The translations under genes were made by a program, and so were the position numbers. Under the pieces are notes generated by a model. It was not told where the DNA came from, ran no database searches, and worked only from the letters and a program-made list of their open reading frames with translations. From positions 26,808,010 to 26,872,009 of the forward strand of contig NW_019211459.1 in the NCBI RefSeq assembly GCF_002443255.2: 64,000 nucleotides of DNA, in the 5' to 3' direction. This DNA is from Varroa destructor (taxonomy: Eukaryota > Arthropoda > Arachnida > Mesostigmata > Varroidae). Positions 1 through 13,136 of this stretch are shown here, piece after piece (position 1 is the stretch's first letter; each line of letters starts with the position of its first letter).

Positions 1-1340
1 CGTCGGTGCAAATTAAAAACCGCACGCAAGCGAACGAGGTACGGTTTTGTTGGGAAACGTTGTTTAGCCGAAGAGTCCTTACTAAGCCCCCCTATGAATA
101 TATTATTATTATTCCTGCGTAATAGGCCTGACCAATAAACGCGTGTGACAAGTTGTAATATAATAGCAAATTACAGTAACGGTGATGAGAATTAATATGT
201 AAGTTAATATTACTATTAATTAATGCCGGCATTATAACTACGACGATGGTTGCAAAGAGAACATAGACAATGAGAGATGAAAGCGTCACATGTTGAGGGA
301 CAAAGATTGAAGATTATAATAATTTTTTAGATCTTAGTAATAATAATAATTATGATGCTAGTAATAATGATAGTAAGAATGATGATGATGATGATGATGA
401 TGAAATGCTGTGGTTAAAAATGCTGGGAGGAACGATGAGGAGAGCTAAAAAATGAAGCGTAGCCTAATAAACGCTATTGCTCGATAAGAAAACAAACAAA
501 AAATATAAAGCTAATGAACTGTACGTTCGTGTATGATGGTGAATCAATAATATAGTGCTAGGACGCGCGACGGCAACGGTGCCGAGGAGGCTAACATATT
601 AATTGTTGGAAGAAAAATTTATAGGTGTAATAGAATCTACAATAGCAGAATATACAAAGCACGAATACAGGTCGACGACGACGATGATGATATGTAGGCT
701 TATATAAAATGGTAATAAAAAAGAAGGGCAACATGTGAAATTGGAGCAAGACGAGAGAAGAAATAAAGGAAAGATAACGTTTTTTTAAATAATAAAGAGA
801 TTCAACTAATGTAACACAGAACGATTAAATTATACTGTCATATAATAAGGATAATAAGAACAGTAGAAACGTTGGCAGTAGTATCTATATGTAAACATAT
901 GATGGATACTACAGACGCGAAAAGCTAATGTAACTACTGTTATCACGAGTTACTATTACAATGAGGTGCCTGTGAAAAAATGCTATGGACAAAAGCGGAT
1001 GGGAACGAAGATAAAAAAAAAATAGACATATGTGTGCGCGACGCAAAATTTAACTATAGAGGATACATTCAGAGCAATCAACAGTAGAAGACACATTTAC
1101 AAAGAGGATAATATGCAGACAAGCCGACACACTACACAGGTAGTGTACGAGAAAGGTGACGAGGTCCTACTATAAGAACTATTATTCTTATCAAATGTAT
1201 AATGATTCATAGTTAATTGGTTCTATTAAACAAGTTAATTTACGTCGGCGTGTGAAAATGACCACCACGAGTGGGAGAATGATGGCGAAGTCGATGGCAG
1301 CGTTGCGTGAGGGGCAAAACGTAGAGCATAGATAATGAAT

Positions 1341-1370
<30 letters not shown>
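1341..1370 (+). repeat. (CAG)10 trinucleotide repeat
   Basis: Ten uninterrupted CAG/GCA units are followed by CAA units. The tract would read as poly-Ala, poly-Gln or poly-Ser depending on frame. No frame across it looks like a conserved protein. Confidence 0.9.
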
Positions 1371-1378
<8 letters not shown>

Positions 1379-2398
1379 ACCAGCCGAAGTCGCAACAGTC
1401 ACAACAAGCCACCGCAACAAAATTATATATACATTAACGCCCGAACAGCCCTGTATTACTTCGCCTTCGCAACACATACAAAAAGCAGGGAGTGAGATAA
1501 ACAGAATATTCAAATAACAACAATGATGATGATGATTATTGTGGCGAAGCAAGCGACCCAGTGGAACGATGGTGGTTTATGATAGTATTGATGATGTTGG
1601 TCGTGACGTTGAGTTATGCAACGCGCCGTAACCTTCGGAGTGCTGCGCCTGCTACTACATAGCTTCGCAGACGAGATCGTCGATGACGTTCCGCGATTCT
1701 ATTTCACGGCGGTGGTAAGGGACCCACGTAGTGAAAACAGTCACAGACAGAGTCGCAGGACGGCACCGGTAGTAGCAGCATCAACAGCCCTCGTCAACAA
1801 CCGTTGGCGCCGTTGCGTCTGGTTGTTGTTGTTTGAAAGGTCATTGTTACTGCTGCTACCCCCCGCCCCACCGCCGCCGCCGCAGTCCAAACGCCTTAAT
1901 AGTTCTGGCGTTTGTGGCAACAAGTCATCTATCTAGGTGAGAGACGATCCCTCCGGGTCTGTCTACAAACCGAAGAGCGACAACAGCAACCTGCGATGGC
2001 TAGTTGTCCAACTGATTTTATTATCGGCACGAAATTCGCGGCACATGCTACAGGGGGCGGTGGCTGCTATTAGCGAAACGGGAAAGCACGCGCCGCCATG
2101 AGTGTGTCTAGAAAACGACGACGCATCATATGTATTGTCATTTATAAGGACAATGACGATGTGTAGATTAATACAGGATAATAATAATAATAATAATGGC
2201 GGACACTGTGTGAGAGTTGATGAAAGTAGACAAACCAAACTAGAAAGGAATGAGGTTGTTGTTGAGTTTAAAATTTTTATGTTGGACCGCGGGCGCCTTC
2301 GGCACTCGGCTGGACTACGGGACATAATGTAGTCTCCAGGAACAAAACGGTAGTAAAAGCACAACGAAAGCAAAAGAAACAGACAGGAGTGGAGAGCA

Positions 2399-2401
<3 letters not shown>

Positions 2402-2461
<60 letters not shown>
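2402..2461 (+). repeat. (GT)n microsatellite, about 30 units
   Basis: About 59 bases of uninterrupted GT dinucleotides form one of the longest simple repeats in the window. A shorter CA run lies at about 3143-3165, followed by three GCAGAC units. Confidence 0.95.
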
Positions 2462-2465
<4 letters not shown>

Positions 2466-4320
2466 ATTAACGTGTGAGGGCGTGTCTATTTTCCTTCACA
2501 TGATATTGCAGCATGGGTGCGCTCATTGCTAGAGACTTCAAGCATGTCTGTGCGAGCATTGTGCGTATATACATATGCGAGAGGGTGCGATTGATTCGGA
2601 TGAGTGCAACGAATTAGTAGTAATTGAGTAACTGTGACTAAGCTAATTTTGAGTATGGTGTCATGGCAAAGTGTCGTTGTAGCTCACGTATCGAAGGTCG
2701 TCACGTAGCCCATATTTTCTATAATATTCTCATACATCACTGCTGCTATCACAACAACCAGGAGTAGCTTATCTTGTACCATATTTCAACTGCTAATATC
2801 ACTTGATGCGAAAATGAAATGCTTTGAGTTTTACGTCCGGAATAATCGTTAAGCATTACGTTGGACAAAACGACCTAATAATCCTATTGTTAGCATTACT
2901 AATACCACAACCAAGTGCATAACCTGTAAGCTGCTGCTAACTTAAAAACGAAAATAACAGGAAAGAATGTGGTTAGTTGGGTACCGAGCCTTAGAAACGT
3001 CGTCTGGCTACAAAAAAAATAGGTTGCCCCATAGAAGATGCAGGATGCGGAAAGACCGTAGAACAACAGCAGACGAACTGACATCAGTACACGGACCCAC
3101 TTAAAAACATACCCACGTATACAAGTTCGTACAGAAACACGCGCGCACACACACACACACACGCAGACGCAGACGCAGACACACATAGAAAACAATGATG
3201 AAACAGGGAATATTCGTTTGCGACGATAGATGACTGAGGTCAGGTGGCGATGATGACGATACGTGCTGATGATGATTATGAGAGACGAAGCGGGAAAACG
3301 ATGTTGAGAGGCAGACGCTCTTGTGAGCGGTATGCGCACAGATCCGACCGCCCCCTAGGCCTTCAGCGAGGCGTGAAACTAAACTAAAATAAACGAAGGG
3401 AGCGAGAAAAGCAGTACAGGGGCAGAAGGGGGTGGCGGATGTAGGCCTAATTAAAGAAAGTCATGATGGGGATCGATTTGCGCACGAGAAGAGTAAATGT
3501 TGATGATGATGACGGTTAGACCCTCTTCGTTGGGTAGGAAAATTAAAGATCATGCAGGGCTGAATGAGGAAATAAAAGACTAAGGTTTTGAGGGATGAGG
3601 GGCGGAACAATACAGGCAAGATAACTAAACAAGTGGAATGGAATCATTGGGAAATTGATTAGTTCAGGTGGAAAACCATAAATGTAAAAAGTGAATATAC
3701 AAGAAAAATCATACACTCAAACTTAAAACTGGGAAAGTGTAAAACAGCCTGAAGTCGCATTGCGACCCATCTAAATGCAAAACTGAAGGTTTCAGCTGGA
3801 ACTGCAAGTGAACAGCTGGAATGGCATTCGTATGAAAATCTAAGCGAACGGTAAGATTGCCGTGATCAAATAAGGTGATGCGAACTAGAGGTGCATGAAG
3901 TGGGTTCGACGTGGACTTCGACAGATAAGAAGACACGGGACATGGGTCGTATGGAAATGTGATTAGGCACATCCTCTGATTTTGTTGGGCGCCATAACGA
4001 AAAGAAAGGAGAGAAATTCAGGCACTAAAGCGGCAAAAAAAAAGAACATACAAGATAGTAGAATAGCAAATATAGAAAAATAATTAAAGGGGGGAGAGGG
4101 GAATGAACGAACTAACGGGAGAAGGGCAGGTGGACAAAGCGAAGGGAAACGTATGTATGATGATTTAATTGGCCGCTAAGATTATGGGTGGGACGGGTGT
4201 TTGCTTTCCGGCAACAGAAACGATTAAAGGATTGACACCGGCGGATAACACAGAAAATAACAACAATAGAGAATACAGCTGCTGGTGATGATGAAAAAGG
4301 TGGTGATGGCAAATAAATTT

Positions 4321-7300
4321 ACTGTTTAAATGTTTTACAATAACTGTGTACTGATTTTACGTAGATAATATGGTGCAATGCGCCTTCTGCGGAGTAATGC
4401 TGCTAATCGCTTTCAGCAATTTCAAAATATAGATTTTATTCTATGAAATATTATAGGCTTTCTTAGATCAGTCACGATCTTGCTAGATAGGAACAACTAC
4501 AGTGGCTATCGAAATACCTGATTGATTGTTAGGAAAATCATTCTCATGACCACAGCTTCTGTTATCTATATTTGTTTTTTTCACGCCATAGAAAAAATCT
4601 GGTATTATATAAGAAAAGTTTGGGCAAAGATTAATTTACATCTGAAAAAACATGATCTTTTAATTGAATTTTTTTTTCTGAAAGATATACTGATAGAAAG
4701 TATTTAAAATTGTCAGTGTCTTTTTATAGTCATATGAAGCTGTAGTAAACAATGCCTGAACTGACCACTAGGCAGACACTATACGCAGCTATATATATAT
4801 ATATATTCTTCTTCATTTATATATAATTATTGACTAGGTAGTATTTGTCCTCTGATGTGATCCTTGGACACTATTGTTAAAGGTCCATTTTTAATCACAG
4901 TCAAAATTCGATGCAGGAATGTGCCATATGCTTAATACAAGAGCGAGAAGAAGTAAGGGTCTCCATATCTCCGTCTTTGTTCTCACTCAAATCAAATTTT
5001 TTCCAATTTTTTACTTCGTTAATTTAACCAGGACGAACAAGTACGCTATTTTCACCTGATTGCTAGTACCTGTGCACTTCAAGATAGGTCTATTTCCAGC
5101 ACAAGCCTCAACCTTTAGTCAATTGCCTTCGTAGCGAATTTTCTACAGGATTAGAAAATTTCCTTCCTGAGTTTTTTTTTACGACAAACACGTTTTTTGA
5201 TTTTCCGTAGCTCATCGCAACTGTCCCCATGAAAGCCAACGTGACGATATTCGGAAGAGTGTTTTTCTATTCCGAGGTGTCCAATTTTATCTCGACTACA
5301 GAATCAAATGTCACAAAATACCGAACCGTTAGAAAGGGAAACACCATTTCAAAACACAAAATCGTCAGTCTTGCCCATCTACTAATAGTTCGGTTTCGCT
5401 AGCTGATGTTAGCGACACCTAGCTGTCATGTCTGGTAACATTTGCGCGATCGCTGACTAAGGTATGCATAGTGCCGGATTCGGGTTTCGATCATGTTAAC
5501 TAGAGGAATCCCTTGTGATTTAAAGCAAGCATCAGGTAATTCTTTTCGTACTTGTGTAGATCCGCCTGAGGATCTCAATCTATAAACACCGATTTGCTGA
5601 CCCGATGTTCATCGATAGATCCATTCGGCGCTAGTCGTTCTATCGTGCTTAATTTATTAATTAATTAAAGGAAACAGGAAACAGTACTTCCGAAGAGTGA
5701 TCTATAATAGTTGTATATGTACACTTGAGTCTAGTCTTCAGTGGCATAGTAAATGTTTCTATATATTGATAGTGTTAAGTGTTGCTTCAGTCCGTGGCTT
5801 CCAGCATCGAACGTTCTGAGGTTAGGCTTCGATTTGATATCGCAACATGGCTTCAGATTTGCGGTACAGACATCTTACAACTACGTTAGTATCCCCATTG
5901 ACTCATATATATATAAAAGTATATATATATATATATATATAAATATATACATATATCTGTACACACAACCAGAGCTGAACGGTAGACAAAAGAAATAAAG
6001 AAAACCTTAGCCGACGCAAGGAAGATGCTGTTGCATCGAAATAAGAAAAGAGACGCGAATATGATTACATTATTATAAGGAGCTTTTTGTCGTTGCGTAT
6101 TTGGAATCGTCGCCATATATTAAAACAGACCTGCTTGAGTTTTAGTTATGAGTTTTTATTGCTCGCAAATTACGAATTGCCCGTTGTTTGTAGTAAGTCG
6201 AATGTTGTTTTTGTGTTGGCTGTATTTTGTAAAAAGACTGGAGCGGCTCCGTGGCCGCTCTGTGGAAAGACAGAAGAAGCTGTTTTAATTTTGCGATTGC
6301 ATGAGATGCATTATTATTGTGGCGGCAGTAGCAGCTATATCGGTGAATTTGCGTACGACATGCAAGGGTTCTAGCAAACTTGAACGGTTCAAACATTCGT
6401 TTCTCGCCAGCCCTAAAATGGGGGCAACTGAATCGAGAAAATCGCAGTCGTGGCTCTCCCTATCCCTCTGTGTGTCATTATACATGATCGAGTGATTGAG
6501 CGTTGCTGCAATGACCGTTTCTACAACGATCTCCTTCCTCGTCGCGTGGCTCTTCGGTGTTATTAAACCACCACCGAAGTCACATGAATTATAAGCCCAC
6601 TAAAGAAAAACTAAGGTGACGAACATAAAAAATAATAATACTAAGAAATATAAAGACAAACAAAGATCGTAGTTAGAAGGATGAAAACAGACAAATGAAC
6701 AAGTAAAGAGATAATACAGACAACAAACAGATACCTTTAGAAGTGCAGGAAGAGCAAAGGGGCCTTGGACAACAACCAATTGAAATAACAATAATATTAA
6801 TGCTAAGAGAGGCGATATCAAGATTAATACCAATATATAAGACAAATATGAAAGGCCTTTGCAAAAGGACAAACCTGAAAATGAGAGATAAATAGAATTA
6901 ATAAGAAGTGGACATAAAAAGAATGAATGCGAGTGATTGTGAAAAACGCGAAAGGGATGATTTTAATAAATAATAAATGCATCGGTTAGTATCAAATGGA
7001 ACAAGTACAGTGTATTCTTTTAACTACTAATTGTACGGTTTCTTGAAAAAGGTGTTGACAATGAATAGGATCAAGTGATGATCAGTCCAACAGCTTGACA
7101 TGATCAGTTGACATCTATGAAGTTTTCATCGTTTGCAGACACCTAATTATGTGAATTTCCTTTGTTTGCGCATTGGGCCAGATGGTGCCAAGTGCCAATT
7201 TCGTGTAAGGACAATAAAATCTAAGTCCCCCCCCCTCTAGGACAATCCCAGCAATGTCCTCAGATTGATACGTTACTAATAACGAATAATGGATTGGTAA

Positions 7301-10300
7301 CATTTCCCACAGTTCTTTGAATGATTTGTCCTAGGAGTTCGCTTTTCAGGAACGATAATAGATGGTTCGTCTTTAATCCAATGGAAGGACGAAGTAAAAT
7401 CCGAAACTGCGGATCTTTAATTTGAACTGAAGTGTCAGTTTTCGTGTATTCTAGTTGAAAGTGCTTTAATTGAGGTGGCTAGTCATTAACCTCTGCTCTT
7501 CTCTGACAATTAACGGCAATAGCTGCTTGCAGTTGCAATTATCTATTATAGTAGAAGTAAAACTGCAAGAAAACAATGCGTTTAGGTAGTGAATGCGTAG
7601 GACATAATGTAGATATTCAGCTTTATAACGCGCGCTTATCTGGTAATAATAGATCTATGGACATCTTTATCTAACGGGAGATTACGGGCCAATTCACTAT
7701 ATCAGAGTCAATAATTTATTTTATATACTTTCATACAGGACTATTTCAATGGACATCGTCTTTCTGTGCTTACACAAGCGACAGCAGGCTCGTGTGCAGG
7801 ACTTTCATGTATCTATAGTGAACTACTTTCCTCACGCTGACAGAGTTTGCTGGCGGGTAAGATGGCGTTGTCCATAAAAATAATTTGAATAAGATGAGCT
7901 GAGTTTTTTTTTGTCTGGTTACCCATACAGTATTAAATTGAATGATCACACTTCCATACAATGTAGAAGTATGCATGGCTTTTTTATCATTTTAAAAGCT
8001 TGGCGTTTCCCGTCAGATTCGTTTCTAAGGTTGATGATAGCAGCTTGTTAAGTGAGTTTTCGGCATTCTCGTTTCCACTGCCAAAAAACGAATCAGCACA
8101 TTTAGTAAACATCAACGCTTTATGTTCCAATGCTATATGTTTGCTATATTCTAATGAATATCACGTTTTTCGTAAAATTCACCCTATATCGGCCGGATCC
8201 CATTACCATTTTCGCATATTCAAGAAGTGCACTCTGTGTACTGTCTCTGTCAGCGAATTTACTGGTAATAAATTCACTGGCACCTTTTTGTGTCTATGCG
8301 TCGTGTATGTGTTGACTATTCGGTCATGTTCCTTGAACGTTGCGCGTTGAAGAAGTCCAGCGCAAAAAATGTTGATGTGCACTGTCTTAACAGGCTGTAA
8401 AGGAGTCGATGGCTGGATGAATGCGTCGTTGTCGTATAGCCCCGCCTCTGCTGATGCGTGGCTAGGCACCGTAGAAAAAAACCGGCCGAGGAAGCAAGCA
8501 TCTGAACATGCGTTCAAATATTGAAGCGTTCCGAATTTTTCGATTTGCACCTTGTTCTGTATTCTCTTATCGGGCAACAAATTAGACACTTGACAACAAA
8601 ACACTTACAAGTGTTCCCCCAACCTGTTTTTCGCGGGGTCGAAAGCTCCGGACGATCAATGGTGGAATAAGTCTATTCGGAAAATAATTACTTATGAAGT
8701 AGTGTCATCTTGAGTCTTTTGGGGACTTGATTAGACGTTTCAGCTTGTCAGGTAAGCTTACAACTCAGGCTTGAGACGCCACCAGTGATTGCAACGCTCT
8801 GGCTATTGCTCGAGTTTCTAATAAATAACTGTGTCTGCCTTGTGATAAGCGTTTTCTCACAAAACAGTATCAAAATCTATCAACGGTTGGTTAGGTATTA
8901 TAGTAATGGTTTGGTAAATGCTGGGACACTCTTTTTTTAGGTAAAAGTTCAGCTTTATTGTCCCAACTGCACAGTTATAGCATTTTTATTTCTTTATTAT
9001 TATCATATTTAGTAATATAATCGTGCTGCTCTCTTTGTTTGCATCAGTAGTGAGCGACACGGCTCTGATTCATCGTGAGAGCATTTACGACTCATAACTG
9101 ACAAATGAGGTCCATTGAAATTCTTATATAAACACTCGATACAGAGGATAAAAAAAGCTAGTATCCATTGAATATCACACCTAAGGCTTGATAAGGTACA
9201 CACTGGATAATGAAATTCGGTAGGAGTAGTCACGACTTACAAAACGACTACGACTACGAAGTTTGGTTAATTGCCAACTTCTAATAAATGATAAATTGAG
9301 AAGCTAAAATCATTTTAGCTTGTAGAATCACTCTCTATTTAACCGGAATGTGTTAACCCTTTAGTATGTTTTATTTGCTGGAGAAAGTGCCCCTAAAATT
9401 GGGAAAAACGCATTGGTGTCACCCTTTTTCCCACAGCAGATCTGAAAATACTGAGCGTATAATGTAGCTAAGAACATGGCCCTTTTATTCTCAGCAAATA
9501 CTAGTTGTCCTAATGTTTAATGCTACGGTAAGGAACTAAAAGCTATACACTATACGAGCGACAAAAATGCGACTTATAAAATAGGCAGACAAAATTTTAA
9601 AGAATTAATCAAGAGAGCTTACCTTTACGTGTGTTCAAACTTATGGAGTTATACATTATAATAGAAACTAAATTAAGCTGTAACGGTATATGTTCGGTAA
9701 ATAATACAACTTAGAACACACATCTTACCAAGTGCACAGTAAGTTTTATGATGTTGACAAATGGAATAAAAATATCGGAAAAACCGATGGAGACTGCAAT
9801 AAGCTTAAAGTGCAACGGCTAACGTATGACCATAATGGTTAAAATCTCTATTTTCTACGATTGTTTTATGGTTCATTCTAAACCTGTTTTTTGATGCATC
9901 ATTTTATATGTATACTATCTATATCTTAATACAAAAAAAATTTTACTAACTGCAAAAGCATAGGTCAATGACAGTTCCTTCTATAAATACGTGGGAGGAA
10001 TTTGGTTTCTAATGCGTTGAAAATACAATGATAACCGAATCCGAAATAATATACGTAAAGCTTTTTAAAATGAAATCCATATATTTCTCGAATCTAGAGA
10101 TGCTTTCTAAATATTTTTTTTGTACATAAAACTCTTAGAGTCATCCTAGCACCTTGATAAAAAAAAAATACAGTGCCTCTTGTAATAGCATATTTTTGCA
10201 AATAAATAAATAAAGAATTAAATTATGAGCCTTCTGTCTTTCACCTATATTACGGCTGCGGCCGCATTGAGTGTGGATTCGAATGAAGCATGGTTTTAGA

Positions 10301-12900
10301 CCTAGGGCATAAGGGCACTGCCGGTAAATCATTCTGTTGAAAGAGTGTTCGAAAGATCTATGTTCTCAGTAAAACCCAACAATAAACTCCACAGTCGGGG
10401 GCAAACGTTTCTTGAGTTGAAATATATAATATTAAAGTTGGTTTTTACAAGAAAACAATTATGCGAAAATATTCTAAATATTTTGTGCGAGTTCCCTAAA
10501 TAGGAAAGGAAGTCATTTCCATTTTGATCTAATGATCCCTGAGACCCATAACTGACATAAATTAGCAAAGCTGATGCTTAGTAGCTTCAACAAGACTTTG
10601 ACAATACATTGAGTTTATCAATAACACATTAAAGATCTATAATGTGTTAAATTGTAGTGCGTGACCCAGAACTCATCTTTCCATGATTCATATTAGCTAG
10701 TTCATCAATGGACACAGCCGTAGGCGATACTACATGATACACTAGCAGAACTCTAGATGGCCGTTAGCACCTTTAAGCTGGCCAGAAATTGCCATCCATT
10801 GTTGTGAGCTTTTTCAATTAAATAAATTTACCAGTCTATTTACTCAGTGGTCGTTGTTACAGGGTAGCAAATAACGTTAGAAAAGTATTTTATGATACGG
10901 TCTTATGACCAAATACTGAGACGTTACTAGATCCACTATAACAAGTTTATAAGCTGCTTCTTTTGAGGCTAACATCCGAACGGCCAAAAAAAGCACATGA
11001 CAATCTCATATGGGCATATGTTTCCGTGCGTTTGAAGTAATTCGGGTATTGAGATATTAGAGACCCGATCATCCTATTCGAAAGATTTGACTCTCGGATT
11101 GTGTCACAAGAGCGCTATGCATATCGTATTGTTTGTCATCAGATTATCAAATATTGATACGCTCGACTAGACTGCAAAATAAATCATGCTTTAGCTAGGA
11201 CTTAAATCAGGAGATGGTCATTAATGTAAGAACAGTTACAAGACTACCTCAGCATTTAAGTCCCACTGCAATCGAGTGGTGCCAGTTGCCAATCTTATTA
11301 CATAATTACATTCTCTTGACTAGACCAAGTTTCGCTCAAGTAAAATTTGCAAAAACTGATATCGTAGATTCGACCAAAAACTAGGCTGAACTTTATAAAA
11401 CATTCCGTTCATGGTTAGACCAGCCTTTTTGTCCGTACAAAGTCTTGCCAAAATAGACTGAATGAAACTCTGTAAAGACGAGACTGCGTCCTCTACGTGC
11501 TCTTATCTTAATAGAAAAAAAACAAGACACATAAAAACCAAGCATACGCTTATTTCATATATTTACAGTAATCCAGTAACAAGAAATGAATGAATGTGCA
11601 TATGTCTGCTGTCGCAGACATGTGTTTACATAAAAGGTACAGATGTGCACTAAATGTTTCGAGTAGCACGTCCGGTAGTGCCGTGGGCATTCCATAACCG
11701 ACTGGCTTTCAGAACGAAGCGAAGTCCTCAGATTCGAACAAATGTATATCAGATTAGATTCACTTGAAACCATTTTAAATAAGGTTATAACGTAAATTTA
11801 AGAAAAATAACCGAACGTAAATTTTCTATAGCTTTATGCCAACGAAACGATTCGGTTTTTTTGTATTTGATTATTTTGAATTCCCATTTTCATAAATATA
11901 TATTTGATGTGAGAAAATCAATAGAGTCATATAGACCTTACAGAAAGATTTTTACTGAAATAAGTTAATGATATGAGGCGAAACTAAAAGGAAAGCAAAA
12001 CAGAATTCTTCTATGTTCGACATTGAACCTAAGTTTCGTTTCTTCTCCGCTTAATACACTCGTTCTTCGTCAGGTTACAATTCGTATTGCTATTAATTAT
12101 AAACTAGGGGGTATCTGCAATGGTCAGGAAGCAGAGATCACAAATGAGGACACTGAGGTATTTTAGGTATAAAATGTTTCCCAGGCGTTTTCTGCTGGAC
12201 CCAACCGAATTTCGTGCCCAAGTAGAATAACTTCACCCTGAAAACAACGTCGTGGTTTTCATTTCGTTAAGTTATATTTTGGATGTATATAGGGGCACTA
12301 TACATTAAAGAACGATAGTAGTGAGTTGTAGTCGGCTTTGCCAAAATGCCATATGATATGTCGGATCAAAAAGCGCGCGGATTCAGTTAGCTGGGTATCG
12401 AGTTACGTCTATTATGCCGCAGTGGTCCACTCTGGTCTACTGGAAGCGCGCCATAATTCAACCTGAAAAGAACAGGCCAACTCGTTCAAAGCATTATGTA
12501 ATTATAACATAGAAAGCGAGCTCTCGAAACGAGTTCTGGTTTCTTCTGCATTTGTGGTAGGCTACCATTTATTAATGCTGCATTAGTAACGGGAATAGAA
12601 TCAGCATTTTTACCCAGGCAGCTTACGCTAAAAAAAAAAAAAGCTTTTGTCACGGTACGGCGTAGAACAGTCCTCAACTGAAAATACTGAAAGCTGTTAC
12701 ATGCTTTCATTGTTAGTTCAGCAGACCAGCGAGATTTTTTTCGAGATTTATGTAAATTTTTGTTCATGCTAACAGAATTCTCTATAGCTGGGTAGCCCAT
12801 TTGTCATGTCTCGAACGTGCTCCTTCTCTCTACGGAAACTTTCACTAATTTTATCTGCAATAATTTAACGATTGCTTTCCTTTCAGTACCAATTTATATC
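4321..12900. other. Gene-poor AT-rich stretch
   Basis: I see no conserved protein, no convincing exon and no RNA gene. AT dinucleotide runs lie at about 4790-4804 and 5920-5957, and a C-run at about 7228-7240. The longest frames (near 8000-8600) have no recognisable motif and overlap on both strands, as expected of chance frames. A probable SINE remnant at 12303-12440 is listed separately. Confidence 0.6.
12303..12440 (-). repeat. tRNA-headed SINE-like remnant
   Basis: Read on the minus strand there is an A-box-like stretch (CGGCATAATAGACGTAACTC) and, downstream, a B-box-like stretch (TTTTTGATCCGAC), followed by a tail ending near CATTAAAGAACGATAGTA as read on plus. The same tail text occurs at 22371-22388 with one difference, again beside a tRNA-like head, which argues for copies of one element. 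Both boxes are degenerate, so this is not a working tRNA gene. Confidence 0.4.
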
Positions 12901-12924
12901 AGAACCGTTATCGATATATATACA

Positions 12925-12956
12925 TATAAATAGATTACTGTCTCACTTACACTTCA
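12925..12956 (+). promoter_or_regulatory. TATA box and initiator for the small secreted-peptide candidate
   Basis: TATAAATA lies at 12925-12932 and TTCAGA at 12953-12958. The A at 12956 sits 31 bases from the first T of the TATA box, the usual arthropod TATA-to-start distance. A transcript starting there would have a leader of about 13 bases before the ATG at 12969. Spacing and motifs are visible in the sequence; transcription itself is inferred. Confidence 0.5.
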
Positions 12957-12968
12957 GACAAAACGGAC

Positions 12969-13136
12969 ATGTTTCTAATAGCGAAGGTCATCTTAGCGTT
13001 TGTACTGGCATACTGTGGCCGCATAGTGTCTGCTGTTAAAACTCCAACTACGAAGTGCGTGCTTGATCGCTACTCTACCGTGATAGACAAGGAACAACGA
13101 TTTATTCGTGCGAAGACCAGCAAATTATACAACTGA
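12969..13136 (+). CDS. Candidate small secreted peptide, 55 residues
   Basis: The frame begins with a clear signal-peptide pattern (MFLIAKVILAFVLAYC, hydrophobic, one early Lys). A small-residue cleavage region follows near VSA at residues 20-22, then a short basic mature part with one Cys (residue 30). A TATA box and initiator lie at the correct distance upstream. The family is not recognised. It may be a complete single-exon peptide, or the first exon of a longer spliced secreted protein such as a cuticle or salivary protein. I found no strong splice donor before the stop codon; AAG|GTCATC inside the signal peptide is a weak one. No AATAAA lies close behind. The signal peptide and promoter are seen in the sequence; expression and function are unknown. 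Confidence 0.45.
   Translation: MFLIAKVILAFVLAYCGRIVSAVKTPTTKCVLDRYSTVIDKEQRFIRAKTSKLYN

Larger units (their letters stand above)
1..4320. other. Purine-rich, microsatellite-rich non-coding stretch (possible UTR or regulatory DNA)
   Basis: No reading frame here looks like a conserved protein. The plus strand is unusually rich in A and G (for example 3360-3660) and carries many short GAT, AAC and CAG runs, a long GT run and CA runs. CAG/CAA-rich plus-strand text around 1335-1420 resembles the untranslated or low-complexity exon sequence of arthropod developmental genes. That makes transcription on the plus strand possible, but this is inference. Open frames in this block come from the simple repeats, such as the poly-alanine frame over the CAG tract. 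Confidence 0.4.

Noticed and set aside
1335..1517. Poly-alanine open frame over the CAG repeat, and a poly-Cys frame on the other strand
   Set aside because: These are products of the repeat; all frames are open over it and no family text follows.
8000..8604. Overlapping frames of 116 and 133 codons on opposite strands
   Set aside because: Neither has a recognisable domain, signal sequence or splice context; overlap on both strands suggests chance.
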